DNA of 64,000 nucleotides from Chryseobacterium sp. SC28 (GTDB lineage: Bacteria; Bacteroidota; Bacteroidia; Flavobacteriales; Weeksellaceae), in contig NZ_QOVY01000001.1 in assembly GCF_003932955.1 (NCBI RefSeq), positions 248,001 through 312,000 of the forward strand, written 5' to 3'. The position numbers were made by a program, and so were the translations under genes. Below are positions 9,087-17,883 of the stretch, piece after piece (within the stretch, counting starts at the first letter, position 1; the number at the start of each line of letters is the position of its first letter). Under the pieces are notes generated by a model that saw nothing but the letters and a program-made list of their open reading frames with translations, did not search any database and was not told the origin of the DNA.

Positions 9087-10376
9087 ATGGGCACTAAAAA
9101 TAAATTTCATCAAACCTCAGATCTTGCCGTTCTCAGCATCAGCTACGAAAAAGCCGATGCCGAAACCCGAGGCCGATTTGCCTTTTTTGATGAACATATT
9201 AAATCGTTTGTCAATCAGATTCATGAACAGGATTACGGCGATGCATTCGTGGTTTCTACTTGCAACAGAACCGAAATTTATTCCACCACGAAAAATTATT
9301 TGCGCATAGCAGAACTCTATTGCGACACGGTGGGCGTATCGCTATCGGAATTTCTCAAATATGTGAATGTCTTGCAAAGAGAAGAGGCATTGCTTCATCT
9401 TTTCCGCGTGGCCGCAGGTTTAGAAAGCCAGATTATCGGCGACTTTGAGATTGTTTCGCAGATCAAAAACGCCTATCACCGATTCAAAACTTATAAGGAC
9501 TTTTCGAATCCTTATCTGGAACGTGCCATCAATGCCGCCATTCAGATTTCGAAAAGAATTAAAAACGAGACGGGGATTGGCACAGGCTCGGCCTCCGTTT
9601 CCTATGCCGCCGTACATTATATTTTGAACAATATCAATCAAATTTACGACAAAAATATCCTGCTTTTGGGCGCAGGAGAAATTGGGCAAAACACCATTGA
9701 AAATTTAGTAAAACACATCCTTCAGCCCAAAATTAAAATCGCCAACCGATCTTTCGAAAAAGCCGAAAAAATCGCCGACAAGTACAAACTGCCTCAAATC
9801 GATTTCGATAACTTCCCCGAAGAATTACACCAAACTGATGTTTTAATCGTGGCTACAGGTGCTCAGAAATTTATAATTGATGAAAGTAATTTCCCCAAAA
9901 ATAAGGAAATGCTCGTGATCGATCTTTCTATCCCGAATAATGTGCAGAAAGAAATTGGATATTTGGACAAGGTGACCTTGATTGATGTGGATCAGCTTTC
10001 CCGAAAAATCAATGCCACTATGAACCAACGCAAAAAGGAAATCCCAAAAGCAGAAGCAATTATCAAAGAAATGGCCAAGGAATTTGCGACCTGGGAGAAG
10101 AAAAGAAAGTTGGCCCCGCAGATCAATCATTTCAAAAATTCTTTGAAGAGAATTGAGGAAAATGAGATGCACAACATCCACAAGAAATTCCATTATGCCA
10201 AAATCGAAGATATGGAACTTTCCAACAACCTGATCCAGAAAATCACCAATCGATTTGCAAAATATATCATAGAAAACCCTTCCCGTGCAGACGAAATCAC
10301 AAAATTGATGGAAGATATTCTCGATATTCACAAAAACGAAGCCGATGAAAACCGTACGAATAGGATCTCGCAATAG
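9087..10376 (+). CDS. hemA: Glutamyl-tRNA reductase
   Basis: Reduces glutamyl-tRNA(Glu) to glutamate-1-semialdehyde with NADPH, the committed step of the C5 pathway to 5-aminolevulinate. The catalytic cysteine lies in VVSTCNRTEIY (Cys59), the NADPH-binding loop is LLLGAGEIGQNTIENL, and a C-terminal helical dimerisation domain is present. The 429-aa length is normal. Its last 32 bases overlap the start of hemC. Presence of the C5 route here means ALA is made from glutamate rather than from glycine and succinyl-CoA. Confidence 0.96.
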   Translation: MGTKNKFHQTSDLAVLSISYEKADAETRGRFAFFDEHIKSFVNQIHEQDYGDAFVVSTCNRTEIYSTTKNYLRIAELYCDTVGVSLSEFLKYVNVLQREEALLHLFRVAAGLESQIIGDFEIVSQIKNAYHRFKTYKDFSNPYLERAINAAIQISKRIKNETGIGTGSASVSYAAVHYILNNINQIYDKNILLLGAGEIGQNTIENLVKHILQPKIKIANRSFEKAEKIADKYKLPQIDFDNFPEELHQTDVLIVATGAQKFIIDESNFPKNKEMLVIDLSIPNNVQKEIGYLDKVTLIDVDQLSRKINATMNQRKKEIPKAEAIIKEMAKEFATWEKKRKLAPQINHFKNSLKRIEENEMHNIHKKFHYAKIEDMELSNNLIQKITNRFAKYIIENPSRADEITKLMEDILDIHKNEADENRTNRISQ

Positions 10377-11253
10377 TCCTTTGGCAATTTGGCAAGCAGA
10401 GGCGGTGGCTGCCAAACTTCAAAGTCTGGGTTTGCAAACCGAGATCGTCCCCATCATCAGTTCCGGCGACAAAAATCTATCGCAACCGCTTTACGCCTTA
10501 GGAATCACGGGCATTTTCACCAAAGATTTGGATCTGGCTTTATTGAACAATGAAATTGACATTGCCGTGCATTCCTTAAAAGATGTTCCGACGATTTTGC
10601 CCGAAAATATTCACATTTCGGCAGTCTTGGAACGGGATTTTCCGGAGGATGTTTTGGTAAGAAATAAAGATGCACAACCTTTGGAACTGAATGTGCTGAA
10701 AATCGCGACCAGCAGCTTGAGAAGACGTGCTTTTTGGCTCAAGGAATTTCCCGAAACCCAGTTTGCGGACATCCGCGGAAATGTCCAAACCAGAATCAAA
10801 AAATTAGAAGACGGCATTGCCGATGCCACGATTTTTTCCTTAGCCGGAATCAAACGAATGAATCTGGATGTGGAATATGAACAAATTCCGTTTCTATTGC
10901 AAGCGCCCTCGCAAGGTGTGGTTGCAATCGCCAGCAAAATTGATAATCAAGAACTTAGCGAAATTTTAAAATCGATTTCTCACAAGGAAACCGAGATTTG
11001 CATTACGATCGAAAGAGAATTTCTGAAGACCTTAGAAGGTGGTTGCACGGCGCCCATTGGCGCAAAAGCTGAATTGGTGGGCAAGCAAATTCGCTTTGTG
11101 GGCAGGCTGTGTTCGCTCGACGGGAAAAACTGCATAGATACAGACGAGATTTTTGATTGGAATGAGTCTGAGAATTTTGGAGAGAAACTCGCTTTGAAAA
11201 TTCTGGAAAACGGCGGAAAGGAATTGATGGACGAGATTAGAAAAAGATTTTAG
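10345..11253 (+). CDS. hemC: Porphobilinogen deaminase (hydroxymethylbilane synthase)
   Basis: Joins four porphobilinogen units into hydroxymethylbilane in the cytoplasm. The conserved N terminus KTVRIGSRNSPLAIWQA fixes the start, which lies inside hemA. The cofactor-binding cysteine is in EGGCTAPIGA (Cys234), and SSLRRRAFWLKEFPE with the arginines that hold the dipyrromethane is present. Length 302 aa. Followed after 131 bases by hemD. Confidence 0.96.
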   Translation: MKTVRIGSRNSPLAIWQAEAVAAKLQSLGLQTEIVPIISSGDKNLSQPLYALGITGIFTKDLDLALLNNEIDIAVHSLKDVPTILPENIHISAVLERDFPEDVLVRNKDAQPLELNVLKIATSSLRRRAFWLKEFPETQFADIRGNVQTRIKKLEDGIADATIFSLAGIKRMNLDVEYEQIPFLLQAPSQGVVAIASKIDNQELSEILKSISHKETEICITIEREFLKTLEGGCTAPIGAKAELVGKQIRFVGRLCSLDGKNCIDTDEIFDWNESENFGEKLALKILENGGKELMDEIRKRF

Positions 11254-11262
11254 TTGGTTTCA

Positions 11263-11274
11263 GCGCCGCGGCGC
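11263..11274. repeat. GC-rich 12-base palindrome between hemC and hemD
   Basis: GCGCCGCGGCGC is a perfect palindrome in an otherwise AT-rich gap, ten bases after the hemC stop. It has no T run, so it is not a standard terminator; a remnant of a dispersed palindromic repeat is one possibility. Confidence 0.4.
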
Positions 11275-11384
11275 AAGAGCTATTCATTTAAAATGTTTTA
11301 AGTCACCAAATTAAAAATTTACGACTTCCTTGTTATTAACGTCGATTATTAAAATTTTTGCACCTTTGCTATCAAAAACACAAT

Positions 11385-12086
11385 ATGAAACTTCTTTTTA
11401 CAAAATCATTGGATCCGCAAAAAGTTGCCGAGAAATTGGGAACGACGGTGGCGATGGATTTTGTTGAAGCTATCCAGACAAAGGTCATTAAAACGAAAGC
11501 ATTCGACTTGAAAAATCATTCTCTGATTTTCACGAGCGCAAGCGGCGTGCGTGCCTTCTTCGAAAATGGTTTTGTGCCAAAGGAGATTTTAGCGGAGAAA
11601 AAATTTAATAAAATCTACGCCGTTGGTTCGCAGACGAAAAAGGCACTGAGGAAACACAATTTTGGGACTTTCAAACTGTGTAAAAATGCGAGCGAATTGT
11701 CAAAGTTTATTACAGAAAATTCTGTTTGCGAGAAGTTTCTGCATTTTTGTGGCGATCTGGCTTTGGATGTTTTGGATGAGAAATTGCCCTTGCAAAACGT
11801 TTCGTACAAGAGAATCCAAGTGTACAGAACCGAATTGCTTTATCCGAAAATTTGTGAGAAATATCAGGCGGTGGTCTTCTTCAGTCCGAGCGGAGTTCGT
11901 AGTTTTGCGAAATTCAATAGTTTTGAGGATCTTAAGATTTTTTCCATTGGATCTACCACGACTTCGGAATTGGAGAAATTGACGGAAAATAAAATAATTA
12001 CAAGCCAAGAAAATACCTTAGCAGATTTGTTGGATTTGATTTCTAAGGCAAATTCAACTGCCGGCGAAACTGATTTGAAAGATTAG
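11385..12086 (+). CDS. hemD: Uroporphyrinogen-III synthase
   Basis: Cyclises hydroxymethylbilane with inversion of ring D. HemD is poorly conserved; the call rests on two-lobed features such as [35 protein letters not shown] and [11 protein letters not shown], and on its place between hemC and hemE. The ATG at 11385 is preferred over one 27 bases upstream because MKLLFTKSL matches the family start. 233 aa. Confidence 0.88.
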   Translation: MKLLFTKSLDPQKVAEKLGTTVAMDFVEAIQTKVIKTKAFDLKNHSLIFTSASGVRAFFENGFVPKEILAEKKFNKIYAVGSQTKKALRKHNFGTFKLCKNASELSKFITENSVCEKFLHFCGDLALDVLDEKLPLQNVSYKRIQVYRTELLYPKICEKYQAVVFFSPSGVRSFAKFNSFEDLKIFSIGSTTTSELEKLTENKIITSQENTLADLLDLISKANSTAGETDLKD

Positions 12087-12128
12087 ATGCCGAATTTTGC
12101 GAAGCGCGCCCCGACTTGAACGGAGCTC

Positions 12129-12156
12129 TTTTTCTTTTTTTGAAAAAAAAGAAAAA
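12129..12156. repeat. Poly-T/poly-A hairpin within a GC-rich intergenic element (hemD-hemE)
   Basis: A 13-base arm TTTTTCTTTTTTT (12129-12141) faces its complement with a two-base centre. It sits inside a GC-rich segment running from about 12100 to 12185 that ends close to the hemE ATG. The composition differs sharply from neighbouring gaps. I recall similar palindromic dispersed elements in Chryseobacterium genomes, but only one copy is in this window. Confidence 0.5.
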
Positions 12157-12201
12157 AGCGGGAGTGGAAGGCGGATAAAGGCGCCCAAAAAATTTAATAA
12201 A

Positions 12202-13227
12202 ATGATAAAGAACACCCTATATTTGAAGGCCTTGCGAGGCGAAACCGTGGAAAGACCGCCCGTTTGGATGATGAGGCAAGCGGGAAGATACCTGCCGGAA
12301 TTCATGGCGTTGCGGGACAAATACGACTTTTTCACAAGATGCCGCACGCCGGAATTGGCCTCGGAAATTACCGTTCAGCCCATCAGAAGATTCCCTTTGG
12401 ACGCGGCGATTTTGTTCTCCGATATTTTGGTAGTTCCGCAAGCGATGGGCATCGATTTCCAAATGAAAGAATCTGTGGGACCTTGGATAGAGAAGCCCAT
12501 TAGAACTGCCCAACAGGTTGACGATGTGATAGTTCCGGATGTCAACGAAACATTAGGTTACGTTTTCGATGCGATAGAAATGACTTTGGAGAAGCTGGAC
12601 AACGAGATTCCGCTGATCGGGTTTGCGGGCAGTCCTTGGACTATTCTTTGCTATTGCGTGGAGGGAAGAGGCAGTAAATCCTTTGATATAGCAAAATCTT
12701 TCTGTTTTTTGCAACCGGCGGCGGCGCACCAATTATTGCAGAAGATCACGGAGACCACGATTGCTTATTTGAAAAGAAAAGTGGAGAAAGGCGTTTCGGC
12801 GGTTCAGATTTTTGACAGTTGGGGTGGCATGCTTTCGCCGGCAGATTATCGTGAGTTTTCTTGGCAATACATCCATCAGATTGTGGAAGCGCTCGCGCCG
12901 CTGACGCACGTGGTGGTTTTTGGGAAAGGTTGTTGGTTCGCGCTGGAAGAAATGGCGGAATCCAAAGTCTCTGCTCTGGGCGTTGACTGGACGATAACGC
13001 CGGAATTGGCGAGAAAATTTACCCACGATTCTGTCTCTCTACAGGGTAATCTGGATCCTGCGAGGTTGCACTCGTCGCCGGAGACGATTCGGAAAATGGT
13101 TCACGAGATGATTGACCGCTTTGGAAAAGACAAATACATTGTAAATCTCGGACACGGGATTCTGCCCAATATTCCGGTTGAAAATGCGGAAGCTTTTATT
13201 AAGGCTGTTGTCGATTGGAAAGAATAA
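12202..13227 (+). CDS. hemE: Uroporphyrinogen decarboxylase
   Basis: Removes the four acetate carboxyls of uroporphyrinogen III to give coproporphyrinogen III. The signature [11 protein letters not shown] lies near residue 25, and [12 protein letters not shown] and [12 protein letters not shown] are present. The ATG at 12202 ([14 protein letters not shown]) gives 341 aa, the usual size; the frame is open upstream to 12097, but those 35 residues come from the repeat-like hairpin segment and are unlikely to be translated. Closes the hemA-hemC-hemD-hemE cluster; hemB and hemL are not in the window. Confidence 0.96.
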   Translation: MIKNTLYLKALRGETVERPPVWMMRQAGRYLPEFMALRDKYDFFTRCRTPELASEITVQPIRRFPLDAAILFSDILVVPQAMGIDFQMKESVGPWIEKPIRTAQQVDDVIVPDVNETLGYVFDAIEMTLEKLDNEIPLIGFAGSPWTILCYCVEGRGSKSFDIAKSFCFLQPAAAHQLLQKITETTIAYLKRKVEKGVSAVQIFDSWGGMLSPADYREFSWQYIHQIVEALAPLTHVVVFGKGCWFALEEMAESKVSALGVDWTITPELARKFTHDSVSLQGNLDPARLHSSPETIRKMVHEMIDRFGKDKYIVNLGHGILPNIPVENAEAFIKAVVDWKE

Positions 13228-13258
13228 AAAAACAGAGCAAGAAACTCTGTTTTTTTTT
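13227..13258. terminator. Bidirectional terminator between hemE and a convergent gene
   Basis: AAAAAACAGAG (13227-13237), a seven-base loop, then CTCTGTTTTTTTT. The stem is flanked by A and T runs and can serve both hemE and the minus-strand gene ending at 13264. Confidence 0.88.
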
Positions 13259-13263
13259 GGTCT

Positions 13264-13620
13264 TTATTGTGCCGGTTTTGGATCTGCCGTATTGAGTGGC
13301 TGCATTGGCTGCGTTGCCGAAGAATTGTTTGGCATCGTGGTATTTGGAGATTGCAACGTTCCGGTGTTTGGCACGGTCTGATTTTGATTTTGATTTGGCT
13401 GGATTGTATTAGGACTGCTCTGCGTTGCTCTATCCGAAGGCGCTGATGTATCCATTCTGTTGCTAGACCCGTCTGTCTCCGCCGGGGTTTTTACTTTCAT
13501 CTCTGTGCTGGTTGCCGGCGTTTGCGACATTTTCGCACTACTATCTTTTTTTGTGGTTTGTGCAGTGGCAAACATTGTTCCCAACATTATAAAAGCGACT
13601 GCTGCGATTGACTTTTTCAT
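13264..13620 (-). CDS. Secreted low-complexity protein, unknown function
   Basis: A 118-aa protein with a clear Sec signal (MKKSIAAVAFIMLGTMFATAQ, cleavage after ATA or AQ) and a mature part of Thr, Ser, Pro, Asn and Gln with almost no hydrophobic or aromatic residues, so probably disordered in the periplasm or outside the cell. I do not recognise a family. It ends at the shared terminator opposite hemE. Confidence 0.75.
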   Translation of the reverse strand: MKKSIAAVAFIMLGTMFATAQTTKKDSSAKMSQTPATSTEMKVKTPAETDGSSNRMDTSAPSDRATQSSPNTIQPNQNQNQTVPNTGTLQSPNTTMPNNSSATQPMQPLNTADPKPAQ

Positions 13621-13719
13621 AACAATTTTATTTAATGATTTTAGTCATTAAAGCCAAATATCAAACCAACTTATGTAAAATTTATGAACTACTGTGATTT
13701 TTAACAAAATTTTAAAACA

Positions 13720-14208
13720 TTACTTTTCCAAGGCTTTTCTCAATCTTTCTACAAAGATGTAGGTTGCGGGACAGATCAACGTGTTCTGAATCGTCAAATT
13801 ATTGATCTGATAAATCTTCTTGCGGTCGGTGTGAGGATATTCGCGGCAAGCTTTCGGACGCAGCTCATAAATGGAGCAGGTGTTGTCGTCATTTAGGAAA
13901 AAGCAAGGCAAATTTTGAAGAACTTTGTCCTGATCTTCATCCACTTTCAGAAATTTAGCTTCGAAGTCCGCCGGTTTCATCCGCAAGTGTTTGGAGATCC
14001 GCTCGATGTCTTTCTCTGTGAAGAGCGGGCCTGTGGTTTTGCAGCAATTGGCGCAGCTAAGGCAGTCGATTTCTTTGAAAGTTTCCTCGTGGGTTTCCAA
14101 AGTCAGATAATCCAGATTTTTCGGCGGTTTCTTTTTGAGACTGTCCAGAAATTTTCTGTGATCTTTTTGTTTCAGTTTTGCTTGCTTTTTATAGAATTCG
14201 AGATCCAT
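13720..14208 (-). CDS. YkgJ-type cysteine cluster protein
   Basis: Member of the family annotated as YkgJ/zinc- or iron-chelating cysteine cluster proteins. The 162-aa protein carries DCLSCANCCK (residues about 48-57), a later CFFLNDDNTCSIYELRPKACREYP and a final ICPA, eight cysteines in the order typical of the family, which probably hold a metal ion or Fe-S centre. A lysine-rich N-terminal helix precedes the cluster. The physiological role is not known. Confidence 0.88.
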   Translation of the reverse strand: MDLEFYKKQAKLKQKDHRKFLDSLKKKPPKNLDYLTLETHEETFKEIDCLSCANCCKTTGPLFTEKDIERISKHLRMKPADFEAKFLKVDEDQDKVLQNLPCFFLNDDNTCSIYELRPKACREYPHTDRKKIYQINNLTIQNTLICPATYIFVERLRKALEK

Positions 14209-14284
14209 CTTGCAAAATTAGTTTATTTTAATAACAGAACCCGAGGACAACAAGCAAGTCTTGAAGCAGGTATCTTCCTCATCT

Positions 14285-14623
14285 TTATAGGACTTGCAAA
14301 AGTTGTAACCGGCAATCTATCCAATCGGTAAGCATGTGAAAAAGCAATCCCACACCTATGATCCTTGGAATCCCTTTGAAAAAAAGGAGCAAAACATAAA
14401 TTCCCATCGCCCAATAAGTATGAAGAAAATGGAAATTGATACTGCAACGATTCGGGGAAAAAACAGGCGTGCTGAGCAGGTGATCTGCATCTACGAGCAT
14501 CGTCGCAAGGAGGATGAAGTAAGTTTTTTTCCAATTCTTCCGAAAAAAGACATAAGCAATAATCACCGGAAAAATAAGATGCAGGAAATAATGCACAAAC
14601 GGCCTGAAATAAGAATAATCCAT
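14285..14623 (-). CDS. DUF6122 family small membrane protein
   Basis: 112-aa protein with three to four hydrophobic segments, and a pattern of conserved polar residues inside them: FVHYFLHLIFP, MLVDADHLLSTP, FHFLHTYW and GVGLLFHMLTDWIDC. The His and Asp positions recall membrane metal-dependent hydrolases of the YdjM type, which is an inference only. Lies 76 bases upstream of the YkgJ-like gene on the same strand. Confidence 0.8.
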   Translation of the reverse strand: MDYSYFRPFVHYFLHLIFPVIIAYVFFRKNWKKTYFILLATMLVDADHLLSTPVFSPNRCSINFHFLHTYWAMGIYVLLLFFKGIPRIIGVGLLFHMLTDWIDCRLQLLQVL

Positions 14624-14685
14624 TATATCTCTGCTTTGTGGAAAGATTTGTTCTTTAACATTTGATTTTAAAATTTGTCCGAAGT

Positions 14686-15957
14686 TTAGGCATTTTCTCT
14701 TAATGCTTTCTCTTCAGTCGCAATCTTCTTCGGGTTCGCCACTTTACCAATCGTTAAACCTTGAACGACAATGGAAAAAACAACCACACAATAGGTGATG
14801 CTGATAATAATTTCGTTGTATTGATTCTGAGGAATTGATAACGCCAAAGCAATGGAAACACCCCCACGGATGCCGCCCCAAACCAGAACTTTTACCGTTT
14901 GAGGACTAAATCTGTATTTGAAAGCCATAAATTTGGTGGGAACAAATATGGCAATCCAGCGCGCTATCAACACAATTAAAATGCAAATTGCGCCCGCCAC
15001 GAAATATTCGTTTAAATCTCTGATTAACAGTAACTCGAAACCTATAAATAGGAAAAGAACAGCATTCATAATTTCGTCGATCAATTCCCAAAATTTTATC
15101 AGATAATCTTGCGTTTGAGATTTCATCTTAAAACTTTCACTGAAGTTTCCAAGAAACAGTCCTGCCGCAACCATCGCTAAGGGTGCCGAAATATGCAAGC
15201 CGTGAGCAATTAAATAACCTCCCATTACCACTGCAAGTGTAATCAAAACAGAGATAATATAATCATCTACGACACGCAATGCCCGCACCGCAGACCAGCC
15301 CAAAAGCACGCCCAAAAGCAAACCACCTCCCGCTTCGCGCAGCAAAAGGAGTCCAACGCTTTCGGCATTCAACACCATATCTCCGCCCGCTGCGAGTTGC
15401 AAAACCACAGAGAAAACCACCACAGCCATACCGTCATTGAATAAAGATTCTCCGGCCACTTTGGTTTCTAAACTTTTGGAAACATTGGCCTGCTTCAAAA
15501 TGCTAAGCACTGCCACGGGATCTGTGGGCGAAATCAGCGCTCCAAATAGCAAGCAGTAAATAAATGGCATCGATATCCCAACAAATGGAAGCAAATAATA
15601 ACTACCAAATCCGACTGCGAATGTCGAAATAACCACGCCAACTGTCGAAAAGATCACCACTGGCCCGAACTGTTCCCGAAGGTCTTTGATATTAATATGA
15701 ATACCGCCGGCAAATAGAAGAAAATTAAGCATCGCGCCCATCAGAAGTTCTGTGAAATTAAAACTCCTGATTAATTGTATTAGATGGGTGGTCGTTTTTG
15801 GCAAAAAATGATCGCCTGACGCCACCAATGTGACGGAGACTACAATAGCAATGACCATAATCCCAATGGCGCTTGGCAGTTTCAGAAGCCTATGATTAAG
15901 ATAAGCAAATAGCGCCGCTAAAACGATAAGAACAGAAAATGAGTAATATAACTCCAT
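14686..15957 (-). CDS. Cation:proton antiporter, CPA1/NhaP type
   Basis: Inner-membrane exchanger (423 aa, about twelve hydrophobic segments) for Na+ or K+ against protons. The CPA1 features are SPTDPVAVLSILK near residues 140-153 and the ESLFNDGMAVVVF segment with the Asn-Asp ion-binding pair just after. The later segment VLVWGGIRGGVSIALALSIP is also characteristic. No cytoplasmic TrkA-type regulatory domain is attached. Confidence 0.93.
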   Translation of the reverse strand: MELYYSFSVLIVLAALFAYLNHRLLKLPSAIGIMVIAIVVSVTLVASGDHFLPKTTTHLIQLIRSFNFTELLMGAMLNFLLFAGGIHINIKDLREQFGPVVIFSTVGVVISTFAVGFGSYYLLPFVGISMPFIYCLLFGALISPTDPVAVLSILKQANVSKSLETKVAGESLFNDGMAVVVFSVVLQLAAGGDMVLNAESVGLLLLREAGGGLLLGVLLGWSAVRALRVVDDYIISVLITLAVVMGGYLIAHGLHISAPLAMVAAGLFLGNFSESFKMKSQTQDYLIKFWELIDEIMNAVLFLFIGFELLLIRDLNEYFVAGAICILIVLIARWIAIFVPTKFMAFKYRFSPQTVKVLVWGGIRGGVSIALALSIPQNQYNEIIISITYCVVVFSIVVQGLTIGKVANPKKIATEEKALRENA

Positions 15958-16027
15958 TATTTTGTTGTTTCTTGATGATTAACAGTTGATGGACTTTCTG
16001 ATACAATCGAAAGTGCCCTGCTCAGTT

Positions 16028-17236
16028 TTATTCTTCATCCTCAAAATATTCAAACAACAAATCATTGTACGGGAATCGGGAAATATGAATCCTATGAACC
16101 TCATCGTAGATCATTTTTTTCATTTCGGGGAAGTTTTCCTTCGTCAAAGCCGAGACAAAAACCGTTGGATATTTGGATTTTGCCATCCAAGTCTTGGTCC
16201 ATTCTTCCAAAGGAATATTTTTGTGGGAGCCCGGCGTCAGGTCATCCTCCTCCTTTTTCTCATAACTGAAATCGTCTATTTTATTGAAAACCATTATCAT
16301 AGGCTTGCGGTGTGCATCGATTTCCTGAAGGATTTCGTTCACAGAATTGATATGATCTTCGAAACTTTCGTGAGAAATATCGACCACGTGGATCAGCAAA
16401 TCTGCCTCGCGAACCTCATCCAAGGTAGATTTGAAACTCTCCACCAGCTGAGTCGGCAATTTTCTGATGAACCCGACAGTATCTGTCAAAAGAAAAGGCA
16501 GATTCCCAATCACCACTTTGCGAACCGTGGTATCGAGCGTCGCAAACAGTTTGTTTTCAGCAAAAACCTCAGATTTGGACAAGGCGTTCATCAAGGTAGA
16601 TTTCCCAACGTTGGTGTATCCGACGAGGGCAACGCGCACCATTTTTCCGCGGTTGTTGCGTTGCGTTCCCATCTGTTTATCGATGACTTTCAGCTTATCT
16701 TTCAAGAGATTGATGCGGTCTCGGATGATCCGTCTATCGGTTTCGATTTCTGTTTCGCCCGGGCCTCGCATCCCGATTCCTCCTTGCTGCCTTTCAAGGT
16801 GCGTCCACATACGGCTCAATCGAGGTAGAAGATATTGATACTGAGCCAATTCCACTTGAGTTCTTGCGTATGAAGTCTGCGCACGTTGGGCGAAAATATC
16901 CAGAATCAAATTCGTTCGGTCCAGTATTTTAATATCCATCTCGCGTTCCAGATTTTTAAGTTGAGACGGCGACAATTCGTCATCAAAAATCACGGTTCCG
17001 ATGTCGTTTTCCTTTACAAAATCGCGGATTTCCTCCATTTTTCCTTTCCCGACAAATGTTTTGGAATCCGGCTGGGCTAATCTTTGGGTGAAGCGTTTGG
17101 CGACCGTGGCACCGGCTGTGTAGGCCAGAAACTCCAGCTCGTCCATATATTCTGTCAGTTTTTCCTCGCTTTGGTTTTGGGTGATAAGGCCTACCAAAAC
17201 CGCTTTTTCGTACAGATGCTCTTTTTTTTCTAGCAT
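16028..17236 (-). CDS. hflX: GTPase HflX
   Basis: Ribosome-associated GTPase that can rescue or split stalled ribosomes. The 402-aa protein has the N-terminal HflX domain (TVIFDDELSPSQLKNLE), the glycine-rich linker GGIGMRGPGETEIETDRR, and the G domain with GYTNVGKSTL (G1), DTVGFI (G3) and NKID (G4). Confidence 0.97.
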   Translation of the reverse strand: MLEKKEHLYEKAVLVGLITQNQSEEKLTEYMDELEFLAYTAGATVAKRFTQRLAQPDSKTFVGKGKMEEIRDFVKENDIGTVIFDDELSPSQLKNLEREMDIKILDRTNLILDIFAQRAQTSYARTQVELAQYQYLLPRLSRMWTHLERQQGGIGMRGPGETEIETDRRIIRDRINLLKDKLKVIDKQMGTQRNNRGKMVRVALVGYTNVGKSTLMNALSKSEVFAENKLFATLDTTVRKVVIGNLPFLLTDTVGFIRKLPTQLVESFKSTLDEVREADLLIHVVDISHESFEDHINSVNEILQEIDAHRKPMIMVFNKIDDFSYEKKEEDDLTPGSHKNIPLEEWTKTWMAKSKYPTVFVSALTKENFPEMKKMIYDEVHRIHISRFPYNDLLFEYFEDEE

Positions 17237-17282
17237 TTATAATTTTATAATTTCTGATTCCGACAAGGTACTATTTTTCAAC

Positions 17283-17312
17283 AAAAAAACCAAAGTTCAT
17301 CTCTGGTTTTTA
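17283..17312 (-). terminator. Terminator after osmC
   Basis: On the minus strand a ten-base stem AAAACCAGAG / CTTTGGTTTT (one G-U pair) is followed by further T residues. It separates osmC from hflX. Confidence 0.7.
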
Positions 17313-17348
17313 TATTTCTGATTTAAATCTAAAATATTATTGTCCCGG

Positions 17349-17759
17349 CTAAGACAAAGTTGCTGTTAAAGTTTTTTCGAAACTGAAAGCCACGCTTACC
17401 GGGCATTTTTCTTTTGCCTCATTTGCGATTTTCTGGAAATCCGCTTCAGAAATTCCGGGCACTTTTGCGCTTAATGTCAGTTCTGATAATGAGATTTTTC
17501 CATCGGTTAGGCTTATTTTGCAATCGGTTTCCAAACTTTCCGGCGTGTAGCCTGCTTCCGATAGCAGAGAAGAAGTCATCATCGTGAAACAGCCGGCGTG
17601 TGCAGCGGCCAAGAGTTCTTCAGGATTGGTTCCGACGCCTTCTTCAAATCGGCTTTTGAATGAATATTGAGTTTGATTAAGTGTGGTGCTCTGCGTTGTC
17701 AGCACGCCGCTTCCTTCTTTTATTGTGCCTTTCCAGACTGCTTTTGCACTTCTTTTCAT
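17349..17759 (-). CDS. osmC: OsmC-type organic hydroperoxide reductase
   Basis: Thiol peroxidase that reduces organic hydroperoxides in the cytoplasm. At 136 aa it matches OsmC rather than the shorter redox-sensing groups; the two reactive cysteines are in [11 protein letters not shown] (about residue 57) and [11 protein letters not shown] (about residue 119). The [14 protein letters not shown] segment is characteristic. Confidence 0.93.
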   Translation of the reverse strand: MKRSAKAVWKGTIKEGSGVLTTQSTTLNQTQYSFKSRFEEGVGTNPEELLAAAHAGCFTMMTSSLLSEAGYTPESLETDCKISLTDGKISLSELTLSAKVPGISEADFQKIANEAKEKCPVSVAFSFEKTLTATLS

Positions 17760-17883
17760 AATTTTTATTTTAAGTAAATGGATTTGTCGTTGATCTTTGG
17801 GTGGACTTGCCTAATTTCTTATCCAAATTCATACCAACAGATTTAAAATAATGTTTAAATTAGCTTCATTAAAATAATTCACT

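Noticed and set aside
12097-12201. 35-residue N-terminal extension of hemE
   Set aside because: It translates the repeat-like hairpin segment and makes hemE longer than its family.
15986-16828. 280-residue antisense frame in hflX
   Set aside because: Shadow of hflX, whose G motifs are intact.
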